Shown here: one piece after another, positions 1 through 12,416 of the stretch
Layout: every line of letters begins with the position of its first letter
How positions within the stretch are numbered: position 1 is the stretch's first letter
DNA from: Gnetum montanum
Taxonomy: Eukaryota > Streptophyta > Gnetopsida > Gnetales > Gnetaceae
Length of the DNA stretch: 64,000 nucleotides
Reading direction: 5' to 3'
NCBI GenBank assembly: GCA_015680685.1
Contig: MNCI01018178.1
Coordinates: forward strand, 132,523-196,522
Translations under genes and position numbers: made by a program
The notes under the pieces: model-generated
The model's input: only the letters and a program-made list of their open reading frames with translations
What the model was told of the DNA's origin: nothing
Databases searched by the model: none

Positions 1-94
1 TCCAAAAACAACGAAATCATCCAAAAAACCAAAAGAAAACTGAAAGGACTGACAAGACTAACAAGCCAAATTATGCATTAGTATTAGGAGGGGG

Positions 95-3000
95 CTAGTC
101 CCCAAACTCCTCTACATCATCAGTTCCCGTCCCACTGGGGCCAACCTCACCACCATGTCCCTATAAAAAATAACAAAACAAGTAAACACAAACAAACATA
201 TTAAAATAGAAAAATACTAAAAAAAAGGGGATGAATAAAAGCAATAAAAAAATACAGGATTAAAACACTCATAGGTGGGGAAGGCCTGAGATTAGCTTCC
301 AAGCACCATAGAATCTCTTCTTTGGGCACACATGCCTAGTCTTTCTAAAGTTCAAGGTCAACATTGGCTAAGGTTTTACCCTTGTTCACTGAAGACCAGG
401 AAGGGCGCTCAAGAGAAAACATACTTGTTGAAGCTTCCCTAGAGGCAGTGGTAATGGATCTCTCAGGAGACCCCTCCACTTCTATACACTCAACAAATTT
501 TTCATAAGAAGAGTGAAAGCCCAACCCCTCGACAAACATCTCCAATCAACGACGTTCAACTGATTCCTCCTTCAACCATTTTTTGTATTGGTGCTTATGA
601 TCTTTCTGATCCTGGCTCCATTTACGTACTTTGGATGAAAACGACTTCTAGTCATGACACTTCCTATTCAATAAATCCATGTGGGCCCTCTGTTCGGCAA
701 GATCCTAAATCACCTACACCTTGCTATTCAAGCCTGTCCAATAACATGCATAGGTGATCTCGAATGTATGCCAGGTACTATCACCGGCCAATCTAGCAAA
801 GGAAAAATCATAGCGGGCTTGCAAGTCATTCCTCTCCTCTGTCACCTTTGCTAAATTTTCTTTCAATGATTGAACTTCGAGCCATAAGTATTTAATTGAA
901 TGCTTGTAGGTCCAGAGAGACTTGGCATTCGGAACAACACAACCCGAAACCGCATCATAAATCCCTCTTGGGATCTGCTCAATATCTTTGGGCAATTCCA
1001 GGAGACCATCAATATGGGTAGCCTCGAAAGGACTCCATTGAAGCTTTGCACCTACAAGTACAAACATCACACATATGAGCTAATAAGAGATCACCAATAG
1101 ATGCAAAAACACAATGAACCTAGGCACTTGGTATAAAGTACATACCTAATTTAGGATGAGCCTATTGCAGATGAGCAACAACATCGTTGACGATGCCCAT
1201 AACAAAGTCTACTTTATTGGGCATCTTAGGCCACAACCTCAATTGACCAGTGGATGTTGAATCTATATGGGAAGGCACTTCAACTGGGGCCTGTAACTCC
1301 GACACATCCACTTGAGATGCATGTGCTTCAGGTGCTTCAGCATCCATGTCTGATGTTAAGAAGAGTCATGATAATCAAAACAATGTACAAAGCTAAGAAG
1401 TATGAAATGTGAATCAAACTAACAAAATGTACCAAGGAGCTCGTTTTTGGTTAGCTTAGGTGGATCACCAAGGTGTAAAGACCCATAAAAGAAATTGTCA
1501 AAAACACCTTTCTCCTCTCTTAAATGCTTAAGGGCATCTAAAGCCTCAAAAAGTTTCACTTCCATGGTATCCATTTCATCCTCTTTCCGTAAGATGGGAG
1601 TAGCCTCAATTGCTTCTTCTCTCATTTCCTCCTCTTCATCACACCCAGTGAAAATTGTTTCAGGCTCACCCATTGGCACTAATTCTTCCCTTTCCCTCTT
1701 GGGGGTATCCTTTGTTAGCACCAATAAATCTAAGGTTAGCATGACATAATAGGTATGCATATTTAATAAGAAAATAAATTCAAAAAGTGATAAAAACACT
1801 TAAAGAAAAAAAATACTTACCTGCTCCTGGTAAGATGAATCGAATCTTCTTTGCCCTCGGCGGTCTCACCTCCGTAGTAGGTTCTCTTGAATGCTCAGCC
1901 TTTTTCACCTCAGCCTTGGCCTTCCCGACGGTCTCCTGGATCAAGTGTTCAGCTCTCCTAATAGTTGTATGCAGTTTAGGTGGTTCCAACCCCAAGCTAT
2001 CATGCTAATGGTGGGAATGACTGGCTGCACCCCCTGTTGTAACGGACACTAATTCTTCGATGCCTTTGGGTGGATCTTGGGATCTAGTGGTGTTAAATAG
2101 ATGACAGATCCAAGGGCGAGGCAACTGTGAATGATCCCTTAACATATAATTGTTATATTCATAGACCACTAAGAACTCAGCAAACCTACAGAGATAGCCT
2201 ACAAAAAAGGCAAAGGTAAAGTGGGATTTAGCATTAACATTGGAACGTAGCCTGATGATCTCTCCATGGAGACCTAATACAAGGAACTGTGCCCAATTGT
2301 AGCATACCAGTCTCCAAGACTGAGCGCATAACACGTGCAAACTCAACCCCAAGACTTCTTGCTTGAGAAAGAGACTTAGGGAATGCTCATGCTCTAAAGA
2401 GTGGGTACAGAAAATTTACCTTCGTCAAGTGAATATCGTCTTGCATGGCGAAGCCCTTAGGACCCCATGGTACACCTACCCAGTCTTCAAGTTCTTTGAT
2501 CATATGGCCTTCTCTAGTTGCTCTATCCATCACCACCTTAGCACCATCCGTTGGTATGCCGAAAAGATCAAAAATGAATTCGACAGTTAGGTGGAAAGAC
2601 ACCTTAACTCCCTGAACTTGTGTAGTAAAATATGAGACATCATCATTAAACGAGTCAACGATGAAAACCATTTCGGTCATGGGAACATTAGGAGTTAAGG
2701 TAATAAATAGTTCCATCAAGCTTGCATTGGTAAGATGACTGATGATTTGTTCAGGTGCCTTCTTGTGTAGCCACCGTTGTGACTCCTCTGTCTCTCCAAA
2801 CTTCATAAAGAGAGTGGCCTTAGTGCGCCTGGATATGACGGTAACCTCATCAAGGGAAATGGCTACCGTAGAAAAGACAAAGGAGAAATTGAGCAAAAAT
2901 TAAGAATATGATAAGCAATGATGTAACAAAAATGAAAACCAAGCCTGGAACACAACCACTTACCATGAGAAAATGGAGTAGGCACACTTGTTGTAGGATC

Positions 3001-3560
3001 AACCATTTGAGGAAAAACAGGCCCATCAGGAGACCAATCCTCATGCAGCTAGCTGCGAACTTGACAACATTCAAAGGCCCTAGAGAATTGCCTAGGATAA
3101 TTAAAAATAGCATCCTTGGTTTGGTCTAGCACTACATCATGAAGAGTGGGGCCTATCATGAACGCCTCCAAGGCTGTGCGCATTAAGGCAAGCCCACTAT
3201 CATCCTCATGCAATCCATGCTCAACAAAATAGGGCCTGCGAAAGAAAAAGTATTCATGCGTAAGCAATGATATAACGCTAAAGGAACCAAAGTTAATACA
3301 AATATAAAAAGAGCATACCTATCTATTCTGTATACTATTCCAGGAGGATTTTGGAATAGTGTATGTACACGGTAGGCTAGAAAAACTATGCTACTACTGT
3401 TGTAATGGCTACAAGATGAAAATCCCCACACATGGGTCAAAGGACGTGTAGATCTAGGACCTTCAGGAGCACCTCCCTCGACTATATATGGTTCCTCGTC
3501 TATGTCAACAACAAAAGCTAACATGCTTTGTGTTGAGCTGGGAAACATGGTCTCAACAAT
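95..3560 (-). pseudogene. Antisense multi-exon gene (aORF) of element A, decayed
   Basis: Homologous exon by exon to the antisense gene of element B (45240-48794). Exons on minus, inferred from GT/AG borders and frame: about 3560-3319, 3235-2964, 2862-1821, 1710-1433, 1349-1146, 1051 to about 275, and 160-95. Introns are 3236-3318, 2863-2963, 1711-1820, 1350-1432, 1052-1145 and about 161-275. Landmarks shared with B: F-x-N-P-P-G-x-V-Y near 3340, E-S-Q-R-W near 2785, D-L-F-G-I-P-T-D-G near 2550, W-I-C-H-L-F and S-Q-D-P near 2070-2110, an acidic segment near 1650, a coiled coil near 830-880, and a C-terminal end D-V-E-E-F-G-D with its stop at 95-97. No catalytic family is recognised. Several in-frame stops and one unclear donor (intron 6) make it a pseudogene. 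The start codon is unresolved: the ATG at 3548 lies inside sequence that still aligns with B upstream of it. Confidence 0.7.
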
Positions 3561-4223
3561 ATCATGAGTCAGCTACTCACTCCAATGAAACCATATGACA
3601 ACGCTGAAATTCTACAAAATAAATGATAAAAATGCACCAACATTCGGATGAAACCATATTACATGCGGCCCGATCTACATGTCATAACTAGGCATGTTTA
3701 GTTCCAAAGGGCCAAACCAAGATAGCACATCAACAAGTTTGACCACAAGGAGAAAAGGCTTAGGTCCCCTACATAGAGCCAGAACCTTAGGTAAGTAACT
3801 TAAAACATATAAAACATATAAATGAAAAAAACAAAACAAATAAATAAATAAATAAAGCCAGCAAGTAAATAACATTCAACACACACACAAGACTACCCCA
3901 TGAGACAAGGACACCAGTGCTCATTTGGTGTATTTAACGCTTGTTGGGGAACATTGAGGTCTATTAAATATTAATTCGTTACAAGGAACATGAAACCAAC
4001 ATTTGTAGCAACAGCATTTAAATCATTTGTTCCAAGAAACATAGCATCAACAGGTAATGAACATTCCATAACTCATGCCATCTTGAATAACCCCTCAACC
4101 TCCCCTATAGCTCACGCTGCAACCTTGCAACTCACACTGGAAGCAGCGCACGTGGCAAGAAAAATTATGCTCCAGAAGCAGCTAACACTGGGAAATACCT
4201 CCAGCACCCAAAATTACGGTGTC

Positions 4224-4371
4224 CTTTGGGACACTGACACCTAGGCAAAAATTTAGTTTTCTATGGGACGCTGATGCCTAGGCAAAAAATTAGTTTTCTA
4301 TGGGAAGCTAACGCCTAGGAAAAAAATCGATTTTCTATGGGATGCTGACACCCAGGCACAAAAATGACTCT
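4224..4371. repeat. Tandem repeat, four copies of a 37-bp unit
   Basis: Four consecutive units, each starting ctatggga or ctttggga and containing the core gcctaggcaaaaa, begin at 4224, 4261, 4298 and 4335. Units differ by several substitutions. No similar array is seen at this place in element B. Confidence 0.9.
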
Positions 4372-5012
4372 TTTCTTTGGACATTCTCCTATAGTTTCTC
4401 TCCACAGCAACTCACGCCATGCCCTGCACCTACCTAAGCTCGACACCAAACTTACCACTACCACACTGTCCAAAGTCCCTTAAACCTCTGCACCCAACTC
4501 ATGCCCTCGCCACTCATGCTGGATGTGCCCTGGGTCGCTCACGCTGACTAATCCTATCCCATGAATGAATAAATAATAATTTAAAAAATAAGAAATTCTA
4601 CAGGCTTGAGCATGCCCTGGCCATTCCTTACATTGCCCACACTCACGCCATCACATAAAATAGCAACAAAAAAAAATGGCAAGCTCCAAAACCCCAGTAA
4701 CGTCCCTGATGCCCAAAATGTACAACAAAAAATAAATCTGTGATATAAACCCCAAAATCCAGCAAAAATTTTCACTTCGAAACCATAGCAAAAAAATGGT
4801 GGTGCTAATGTCTCACGTTGTACTCACGCTATGATCAAATGGCATCAAGAACAAGAACAAAAGAAAACATACCTGCGCAAGGTCCTCGTCCATGATGAAA
4901 TCATGGGTTCGGGAAGGCATTGGGGTAGTTCCTCACTCTCATCTACAAATGCCAAGCTTGCCTGCTTCTTCCCTTTGTCTCATTGGTCTTGCCTCCCTTT
5001 GCCCTTCATTTT

Positions 5013-5170
5013 GCTCATGCTGCCCTGCACTTCCTATTGCTCATGTTGCCCTACACTTCTTGTTGCTCGCACTGCCCTGCACTTCTTGTAACTCATGCTG
5101 CCGTACATGCCATGTAACTCACGCTATGCTACACACCCAGTTAATCACACTGCTAACACTAACTCATGCT
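5013..5170. repeat. Degenerate tandem repeat, about 26-bp unit
   Basis: About five diverged units of the form gctcatgctgccctgcactt, spaced 26-27 bp, then fading copies (actcatgctacacc). The same word actcacgctg/ctcatgctg is scattered from 4090 on and also occurs in the LTR of this element (10830-11480), so the two regions may share an origin. Confidence 0.7.
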
Positions 5171-5525
5171 ACACCTTTTTAAATTCCTTTGGCACGTCTA
5201 ATTCAGTTTATTTCACTTTATTTCCCTTCTCTTTTATTTGTTTTACGTTGTTGTACCTTTTTTATTTTATTTATTATTCACTTTTTTTCCATTTTCATGT
5301 TCTCAAAATACTTTTTCTTTTTACTTTTATGAGGTAAGGCATAAACAAAAAAAAGCACAAAGACCGAAAATCTATGAAACCATGAAAATCATAACACTAT
5401 AATTTACATGAAACATGAACGCCCTACCTGGCCCAGTATGGCCTAAAACTGCCATTACATTCCACAATTTCATTAGACTAATCATGTGAAACTCATCTAC
5501 ATTTAAAAACTTCCTCATCAAGAAA

Positions 5526-8500
5526 ATGTTGCTCACTTCGTGTGGCAGGAGCAACACCATGGCAACCAAGAATAACTTATCAACATTGTCTCTTAATGGA
5601 CCACATGGAGAAGTAACAAGGATAATCAATTTAGAATCTTTGGATCTAGACCCATCCGCTTACACAAATTTAATCGCATCCACTCAAGAAATAATGGGCT
5701 GGCCTGAAAACATGATGAAGACTCTAGATCTAGAGGCCAATAGTATCACTGAGGATCCTCTTACTGAAGTCTCTATTGCCATTTCCAGTGATAAAACTAG
5801 AACATTAAAATTAAGTGCCTTATTAGACAAAACTCACTAGTGATATCACTCAGATTTTGAAAGACAACATAGAGACGTTTGCGTGGTCTTATACTGACAT
5901 GCGAGGGTTGGACCCTTGAATTGTCCAACATAATGTCATCCTTGATAAAAATATTAAACCGGTGAAACAAAAGGCACGAAAGGTTAGACCTGAGGTAGCG
6001 TTAGCAGTCCATGATGAAATCACAAAGCTGTACTAAGCTGGTTTCATCTGGGCAGTTGACTATTCTGACTAGATATCAAACATTGTTGTAGTCCCTAAGA
6101 AAAAAGGTAGTATACACATATGCATTGACTTTCGTGATCTCAACATAGCCACTATAAAGGACAACTTCTTGCTGCTGAGCATTAATCAACTCGTTGACAC
6201 AACTACTAGGCATGCATTGTTATCCTTTATGGATGGATTTTCGGGATACAACCAAATAAGAATCAATCCATAGCATCAACTCAGAACAACCTTCATGAAA
6301 CCTTGGGGTACATTTTGTTATACAATGATGCCGTTTGGCCTTAAGAATGCAGGTGCTACGTATCAACAAGCAATGACATACATATTTAGCGATTACATGC
6401 TTGATTTGCTCAACGATTATGTTGATGAAATTGCAGTTAAATCTAAAACAACCGGACAACATGTGAAAGATTTGGACTTAGTGCTTAAACATTGTCTTAA
6501 ACATGACCTTAGACTCAACCCAAAGAAGTGTGTCTTTGGTGTTAAAATAGGCAAAATGCTTGGCTTCGTAGTCTCCGAAACAGGGATACGAGTAGACCCC
6601 GATAAGGTTAAAGCAATAACTAGTATGCAACCGCCTAGGAACCTTACCGAATTACGTGGTTTGCAAGGTAGACTACAATTCATCAGACACTTTATCACAA
6701 AATTGATGGATAAGTTGAAACCCATGCAACAGTTACTGTGAAAGAATGTGCATTTCTAGTGGACTCAACAGTGCTAGGAAGCATTTGAAAACATAAAAAT
6801 GGAGCTGGCTCAATTGCTGATAGTTCATCCCCCGCAAAGTGATAAACCTTTTTACATCTACCTAGCGACATCCGATTCATCTATTGCATCCATGCTTTGC
6901 CAACAACGAGAAGATGGAATTGAGATCCCCGTTTACTATTTAAGCCATGTCTTAATTACCTACGAACAATGATGCAATGATGTAGAGAGATCATGTCTTT
7001 CCCTGGTCTTTTCCTTGAAGAAGTGGTGACATTATCTCTTCTGTAACCAAGTCTATATCATTTGCAAAGATAATGTGCTTCAAGCTATCACTAACAACAT
7101 CTATGAATCAAGTAGGATAGCCAGATGGAAAGTGATGATCGCTAAGTTTGAATTACGCTATGTAGCTCAATCCTCCACTACAGGTCAAGCAGTAGTCAAT
7201 CAATTGATCACTTCACCCACACAAGATCAAGCAACAATCAATCCTAAATTCCCTGATGAAAATGTCAACAGCATCAACACTATGCCTAATAGCTACTTCA
7301 ATGGAGCTTCAACTTCCCGAGGAGGAAGTGCCGCAGCCATCATAACGTATCCCTCTGGAGAAATCTGATCATTTGCCTATCGACTAACCTTCCCTTGTAC
7401 CAACAACGTGGCAGAGTATGAAGGTCTTCTTAGAGGCCTTATAGCAGCACTAACTTCGGGAATCACATGTCTTGTAGTTCGAGGTGACTCATAATTAGTA
7501 ATCAATCAAGTCACAGAGGTTTACGCATGCAAGGCTTCTCATTTGCAATCATACTATGACCTTACTAAACACTTGCTAAAACAATCGATCAATGTAGATG
7601 TGGAACATATTCCCAGGAATGAAAATACCATCACCGATGCACTTGCTACACTAGCCTTAAACATGACACCTGAGATGTTCCATGCATTGCCTAGTTCTAT
7701 AAAAAATGGTACCAAACCTATAACCAATGCTCTCGACAAAATACCCATAGCATCCGTCAGCACTACATAAGCAATAGAATGGTATGATGACATAAAAGAG
7801 TACCTTCAACAAGGCGAACCGCCACAACATTTGACAAGTGCCCAAAAAGATGTAGTGCAAAAATGCTCTCGGCAATATTCATTAATAGGAGACACATTGT
7901 GTCATAGATCCTATGAAGGCATCTTGTTGATGTGTGTTAGTAGTGTCGATGGCCAAACAATCATGGAACAGGTTCACGAAGGACTTTGCGGAGGGCATAT
8001 AGCACCCAAAGCAATGGCAATGAAAATTAGACGTTTGGGCTACTATTGGCCACACATGGAGTATGATTGCTTCTCTAGGGTCAGGAAATGAAACATCTAC
8101 CAAAGGCACAATAACCTAATACATGTGCCACCTAATGAGTTGCTTACGGCACAAATCACATGGCCATTCCAAAAATGGGGATTAGAAATCATTGGGCCGA
8201 TAACACCACCATCTTCAGTAGGACATAGCTTCATCATCACTGCAACCAAATATTTCACAAAATGGGTAGAAGCTATTTCCCTTAGGAAAACCACATCTAA
8301 ACATGTTTGCAATTTCATATTAGAAAACATCGTGACCCTCTTTGGTATCTCGATGACCATAGTCACCGATAATGGGCCACAGTTTAGCAGTACGGATACT
8401 AAAAGCCTCTATGAAAGCCTATGTATTAAACACTCATTTTCATCACCATATTACCCATAGAGTAATGGTCAAGTAGAGTCTATGAATAAAACAATCATCA

Positions 8501-9018
8501 TGGTGCTCAAAAAGATGTTGAATCAAAGCAAGAGATGATGGCATGAGTAGTTAATCTATGCATTATGGGCATACCGAACAACGCATCAAACGTCCACAGG
8601 TAAGACACCATATAGCCTTGTATATAGATATGAAGCTGTGTTACCTTTGGAGTTATAGGTCCCCTCATTGCGGATAATGCTCTCTAGCCTCCTTGATGAA
8701 AGCCAGAATAATGCACTACGCATTGCCGACCTTGACTCGGTGGAGGAAGAAAGGGTACGAGCGCTTGATCAAATCGAATGGCACCAGAGATAACAATGAC
8801 GATGTCATCAACACAATCCACATAAGTGGCCAATCAAGGAAGGTGAACTAGTTCTCAAGACGGTCCGCAAACACTCAGACAAATTCTCAGCTAATTCGGA
8901 AGGGTGTTACTTAGTCATCAAGACATATGATAATGGGGCATTCAAACTCACTGACATGGACTGAAACGAGTTCGCCAACCCTACAAATCACCTGTACCTA
9001 AAACCATTCTACGACTGA
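5526..9018 (+). pseudogene. pol: Element A pol: RT, RNase H, archaeal-type RNase H, integrase (broken)
   Basis: Aligns along its whole length with element B pol (44275-40809). In order: a conserved N-terminal extension (5550-5840), RT with F-G-L-K-N-A-G near 6337 and catalytic Y-V-D-E-I at 6418, RNase H (about 6740-7060), second RNase H starting G-A-S-T-S-R-G-G near 7300 and ending A-D/T-D-A-L-A-T-L-A near 7640, then integrase with G-G-H-I-A-P near 7990, T-D-N-G-P-Q-F near 8370 and G-Q-V-E near 8468. The C-terminal stretch ends at the stop 9016-9018. Damage: frame change near 5835, many in-frame stops, the RT motif Y-V-D-D changed to Y-V-D-E, the first integrase Asp (G-L-D in B) read as G-L-E, and the zinc-finger Cys pair lost. 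Function when intact: reverse transcription and integration of the element's RNA. Confidence 0.93.
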
Positions 9019-9039
9019 TGAGCTTAAGGTATGTATCGG

Positions 9040-9262
9040 TCCTGGCATCACGACCTAAAACTGATACCACAGAACAGTCCAGGAGCTACGACTTAAAACT
9101 AGCACCACAGAATGTCCTCGTGTCATAACAGTAAACTGACACCACAGAGCTCTATCCAGTATGATACTAAACTACCATGCTTGTCCACTAGAGTTCACTA
9201 AGACTATAAACTAGCTTTCCTCTTCATAGTCTGCCATGACTATAAGCTAGCATTGCACCATC
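9040..9262. repeat. Degenerate minisatellite downstream of integrase (element A)
   Basis: Repeats of about 40 bp around the words acctaaaactgataccacag, acttaaaactagcaccacag and agtaaactgacaccacag, decaying into ctataaactagc. On the sense strand of element B an equivalent array occupies the same place (40335-40790). This array is therefore part of the element family rather than a local accident. Confidence 0.7.
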
Positions 9263-10487
9263 CTCTACAACGATAAATTGGCGACATCATCAACAACCTG
9301 GTGTCATTTGAAAAGACATGCTGCTATAGTCAGCTATACATGCTTACCAAAAACCTACCACCTGATTTGTCACAAAGACCTGGATGAAACTGATGTTGTT
9401 CAAGATTTTGTTTTCCTTGAAACTTCACATGATGGCTCCATTCTATCGGCTACATTCAAGTTTAAAGTGTTTAGCTAACTGAATCATTTGTGTTTTTCTT
9501 ATCTCCTCAAAGTTGTGTTTATAGGATGACATGCTTGAGGCATTCGTGCACAAATGCACTTTATCATGTCGACAAGGTATCACATTCTTCCTAACACTCA
9601 CAACTGGGTTAATCAATCGGATCATAAGTACATTTCCAACTTCTGATGCATTCCCTATTCCTCATCATGTTCTCCTTACTCTACTCAGTTATAGTCCCTT
9701 GATACAATATTCATCCCAAAACTCTAGATGCACTGTTGCACACTGTAACTCCCTCAGCAGTCGCAACGCAAAACACAGTACACAATGCATGACACAAAAT
9801 GCCAGTGCTCAAACACGAGCACAACACAAAAAGCAAGCTCTTTCAAAAAGACCAAGAAAAGAAAAAAAAGAAAAAAAAAGAAAAGGATAAAATAAAACAA
9901 AAACAAAGGAAAAGAAGAAACAAACAAAAAAGAAAGAAAAAGAACAAAAACGTCAAAGAGAAAAATGCACAGAAAAGGTCTTCAGGACCCCGTTGACATC
10001 ATAAAAAAAAGACTATTGGCCATTCTCATACAAGCCCTAGGCGAGAAGACAATTGTCTTGAAAAAATAGTTACACTTGTGTCTCAAAGAGACCATGTTGC
10101 ATATCATCGTTTGGCTTTGGCTGTTTACAACGGCCCCATAAACACTCTTTAAGAGTCTCGTTTCTCCAAAGAACGCACTTCCTATGTCTTGGCTCCAAGT
10201 CTGCTAAATGTTGGCTATTGACAAAGACCAAAGATATAGCTTGTTCACGTGAGAGCATTCCTATCTCATAATCCCAACGATAATCCTATTCCTCGATCAA
10301 CTCTTGATTTCCTCGGTTACAACCAATCCCCCTGCATATTAAATCGCATTTTCCTCAATCCAATGTACTTTTGAACATGGTGCGATGACATCTAGCTAGG
10401 GGCCAATGGACAATGCTTAATGCCAGGTTGATCATGGTGTTTTGTACTTCTTTGTTGACACCTCTCGTGTGGATTCCTCCAGACATC
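9263..10487. other. 3' untranslated stretch of element A
   Basis: No gene is recognised. It contains a strongly A/purine-rich run at 9836-9965 and short open frames with no sign of coding. It corresponds in position to 39136-40330 of element B, but the two are not readily aligned by eye apart from the final polypurine tract. Confidence 0.5.
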
Positions 10488-10503
10488 AACAAAGAGGGGC
10501 CAA
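10484..10503 (+). other. Polypurine tract of element A
   Basis: The stretch catcaacaaagaggggcca immediately precedes the LTR start tgaaaca. The same stretch abuts the 3' LTR of element B (39123-39142 on minus). This is the expected plus-strand primer for a Ty3/gypsy element and fixes the LTR start. Confidence 0.85.
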
Positions 10504-10829
10504 TGAAACACCACAAAATTTTACCTTAACATTTTGAAATAAGAACGACTCAAGCCCTTTTTGGAATTTAGGAGGAAAAACTTGACTAAGGCATGGAACT
10601 CACAGCCCGCTTGTTCAAGCTAGCTTGTTTAAGCCAACTTGCTTTCCCATGCTGTCAAGATAGCTTGCCCTCAACGTGACCAACCATGACAACTTCCAAA
10701 TTAGGTCAAAACGGTCTTAATTTGAATGGGAAAGGCCCCCTTGGGGCCCACTGATGGCTGCTCCAAGTTTTAGCATCCAAAATCCAAGATTTCAAGTCAA
10801 AATCACACAAATCTTGCTACTGATGCTAA

Positions 10830-11480
10830 GGTCATGCCCAGGTCATGCTGGCAGCGTGAGTCTAGTGTGAGTAACTCAAAACAACCTCAAAATAGTGTTA
10901 AAATAGCTTGATTTCAAGGGTATAAGACCCCCTCGAGGTCCACTAATGATTTCTCTAGGTCCCAGCCATCAAAATGATGATTCTAGTCTCAAAAATACAA
11001 CGTTTTTAGTGCTCACGCCCAGGTCACGGTGGGGTCACACTGGAGTCATGCCCAGCTCATGTTGACAGCGTGAGTTGCCAAAATGACCTGGATCAAGGCA
11101 TAAATAGGCTCAAACTCAACATGTATATTGTCCCTAAGGCCAGGTAGTAGTTACACTTGAGAGACAGGTCTAAAAAAAATCAAGATTTGGTGTGAAATGT
11201 ACCATCCTAGCTTGCTCACACACAGGTCACACTGAGCTCATGCTGATAGCATGAGCCCAGTGTGAGTTGCCAAAAGTGGCCCAAATCCAAACACAAACAT
11301 GCTTAAATTAAACACACAGGATGTCCTCAAGGTCATGTAGCAGTTACACTTCAAAAGCAGGTCTTAAAAGATGGAATTTTAACACAAAATGCATCATTTT
11401 TGGTCACACACGCTGAGGTCACACTAGGGTCATGCTGAGGTCATGTTGGTAGCATGAGCCCAACGTGACCACTAGTCATG
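10830..11480. repeat. Diverged tandem repeats in U3 of element A LTR
   Basis: About four units of roughly 170-220 bp, each with a block like aggtcacactgagctcatgctg, then gcatgagcccagtgtgag, then gttgccaaaa. Copies are rich in the inverted words ctcatgctg and cagcgtgag. They probably lengthen U3 without coding function. Confidence 0.65.
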
Positions 11481-11892
11481 ACCAAGAAAAAACACTTCAG
11501 ACGCATGCTAAGGGCATGCCAGGACAAGATCACCGCACACTGGCAACCTTGGCGAAGCAAAAACATTTCCAGTAGCAGTCAATCCATAGATTCAAAAATT
11601 TCAAGCGAGCCGGAGGCAAATGCTCTTGTTGTGCATTATCAGTCATTGTAAATTTTTTACATTTTTGAGCTAGTCAAGCTCTTACGCTACAAATTGTACA
11701 TGGGCGTAAGCTAGCTTGCGTAAGCTAAAAAAAATTCTAAGATATAGTGTATCCGGTCTAGAACGTAGTCTGCCTACGGATGTCTAGTTCACGCATAGCT
11801 ATGCATCGAACACCTGTCACATTTTCCTTTTTTATCTCATCTCACAGCCATGGACCTCATTCACGAATCCTACTCCTGAGCTTAACAAAATG

Positions 11893-11900
11893 TATAAATA
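11893..11900 (+). promoter_or_regulatory. Putative TATA box of element A LTR
   Basis: tataaata in the LTR, about 520 bp before its end, in a position equal to the TATA motif of element B's LTR. It is the only TATA-like word in this part of the LTR. Confidence 0.55.
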
Positions 11901-12416
11901 CCCTGTTCATTGACATAATAGCAATTTTAAAGAAAGAAAACCAGCAATCCTGAGCCTAGACGCACGTGATTCCCAGTGCCTATAAACACCTCACATCGGA
12001 GCTTAACATTTGACTTGCAATGCAACTACATTTTGACCGATGCACGTCTTGTTAATTAATACAACATTGTTCATTTTTTTTGCCTTTCGTTGTGCTGTTC
12101 TGGTTCATTATTTGCATTATTCCATTTCATTGCATGTTTCTGCATACATTCTGTTTACGTTTACATGCTATATTGCACGTTTACATTTTGTTACATTACA
12201 TTCTCTATTTTTACATTTCGTGGAGATAACCCCAACGTAGGCCATAGTGTATGCTCGAGGAAGTCCTTGGTTGATTTGCGTGTAGACCATCCAAGGCACT
12301 CTACCTTCATTTTTCCAGCTTGCCCTAATGCGAAGGTAGGGTCATCTGTATCTCTCTGGAGATCTTTCAGCGTTCGTTTTTCCTCCAGCCTTACGCCAAC
12401 GATTTCAGACAGTACA

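Larger units (their letters stand above)
3561..5525. other. Spacer between antisense gene and RT in element A
   Basis: No protein-coding signal is shared with element B here; B has a shorter spacer (44290-45240). It holds two tandem repeats (listed separately) and many loose copies of an actcacgctg-type word between 4090 and 5170. If the family is spliced like Ogre, this would be the 3' part of the intron on the sense strand. The last bases before the pol exon, gtggcag at 5542-5548, look like a splice acceptor. Confidence 0.5.
1..12416 (+). mobile_element. Element A: Tat-lineage (Ogre-like) Ty3/gypsy retrotransposon, 5' part outside window
   Basis: Seen: from left to right an antisense multi-exon gene (95-3560, minus), a repeat-rich spacer, RT, RNase H, second (archaeal-type) RNase H and integrase on plus (5526-9018), a minisatellite, a polypurine tract and one LTR (10504-12416). 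Gag, protease, primer site and 5' LTR would lie left of position 1. Element B (37532-55012) has the same order in the other orientation, and the two pol regions align throughout, so the assignment is secure. The dual RNase H and the order RT-RH-aRH-IN are the mark of the plant Tat lineage. Coding parts carry many stops and at least one frameshift, so this copy is dead. A is more decayed than B. The extent to the left is unknown. Confidence 0.9.
10504..12416 (+). repeat. 3' LTR of element A (about 1913 bp)
   Basis: Starts tgaaaca directly after the polypurine tract. The end is placed at cagtaca (12416) because the last 120 bases resemble the end of element B's LTR (ggcac...ttttccagc...gatctt...cagc...aca). 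TG...CA termini are present. A TATA box, tataaata at 11893-11900, gives a U3 of about 1.4 kb and R-U5 of about 0.5 kb. U3 holds long degenerate repeats (10830-11480) and TTACGCT/AGCGTAA-type words near 11670-11730, as in B. The target duplication cannot be checked because the 5' LTR is outside the window. The right boundary is good to perhaps a few tens of bases. Confidence 0.75.
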
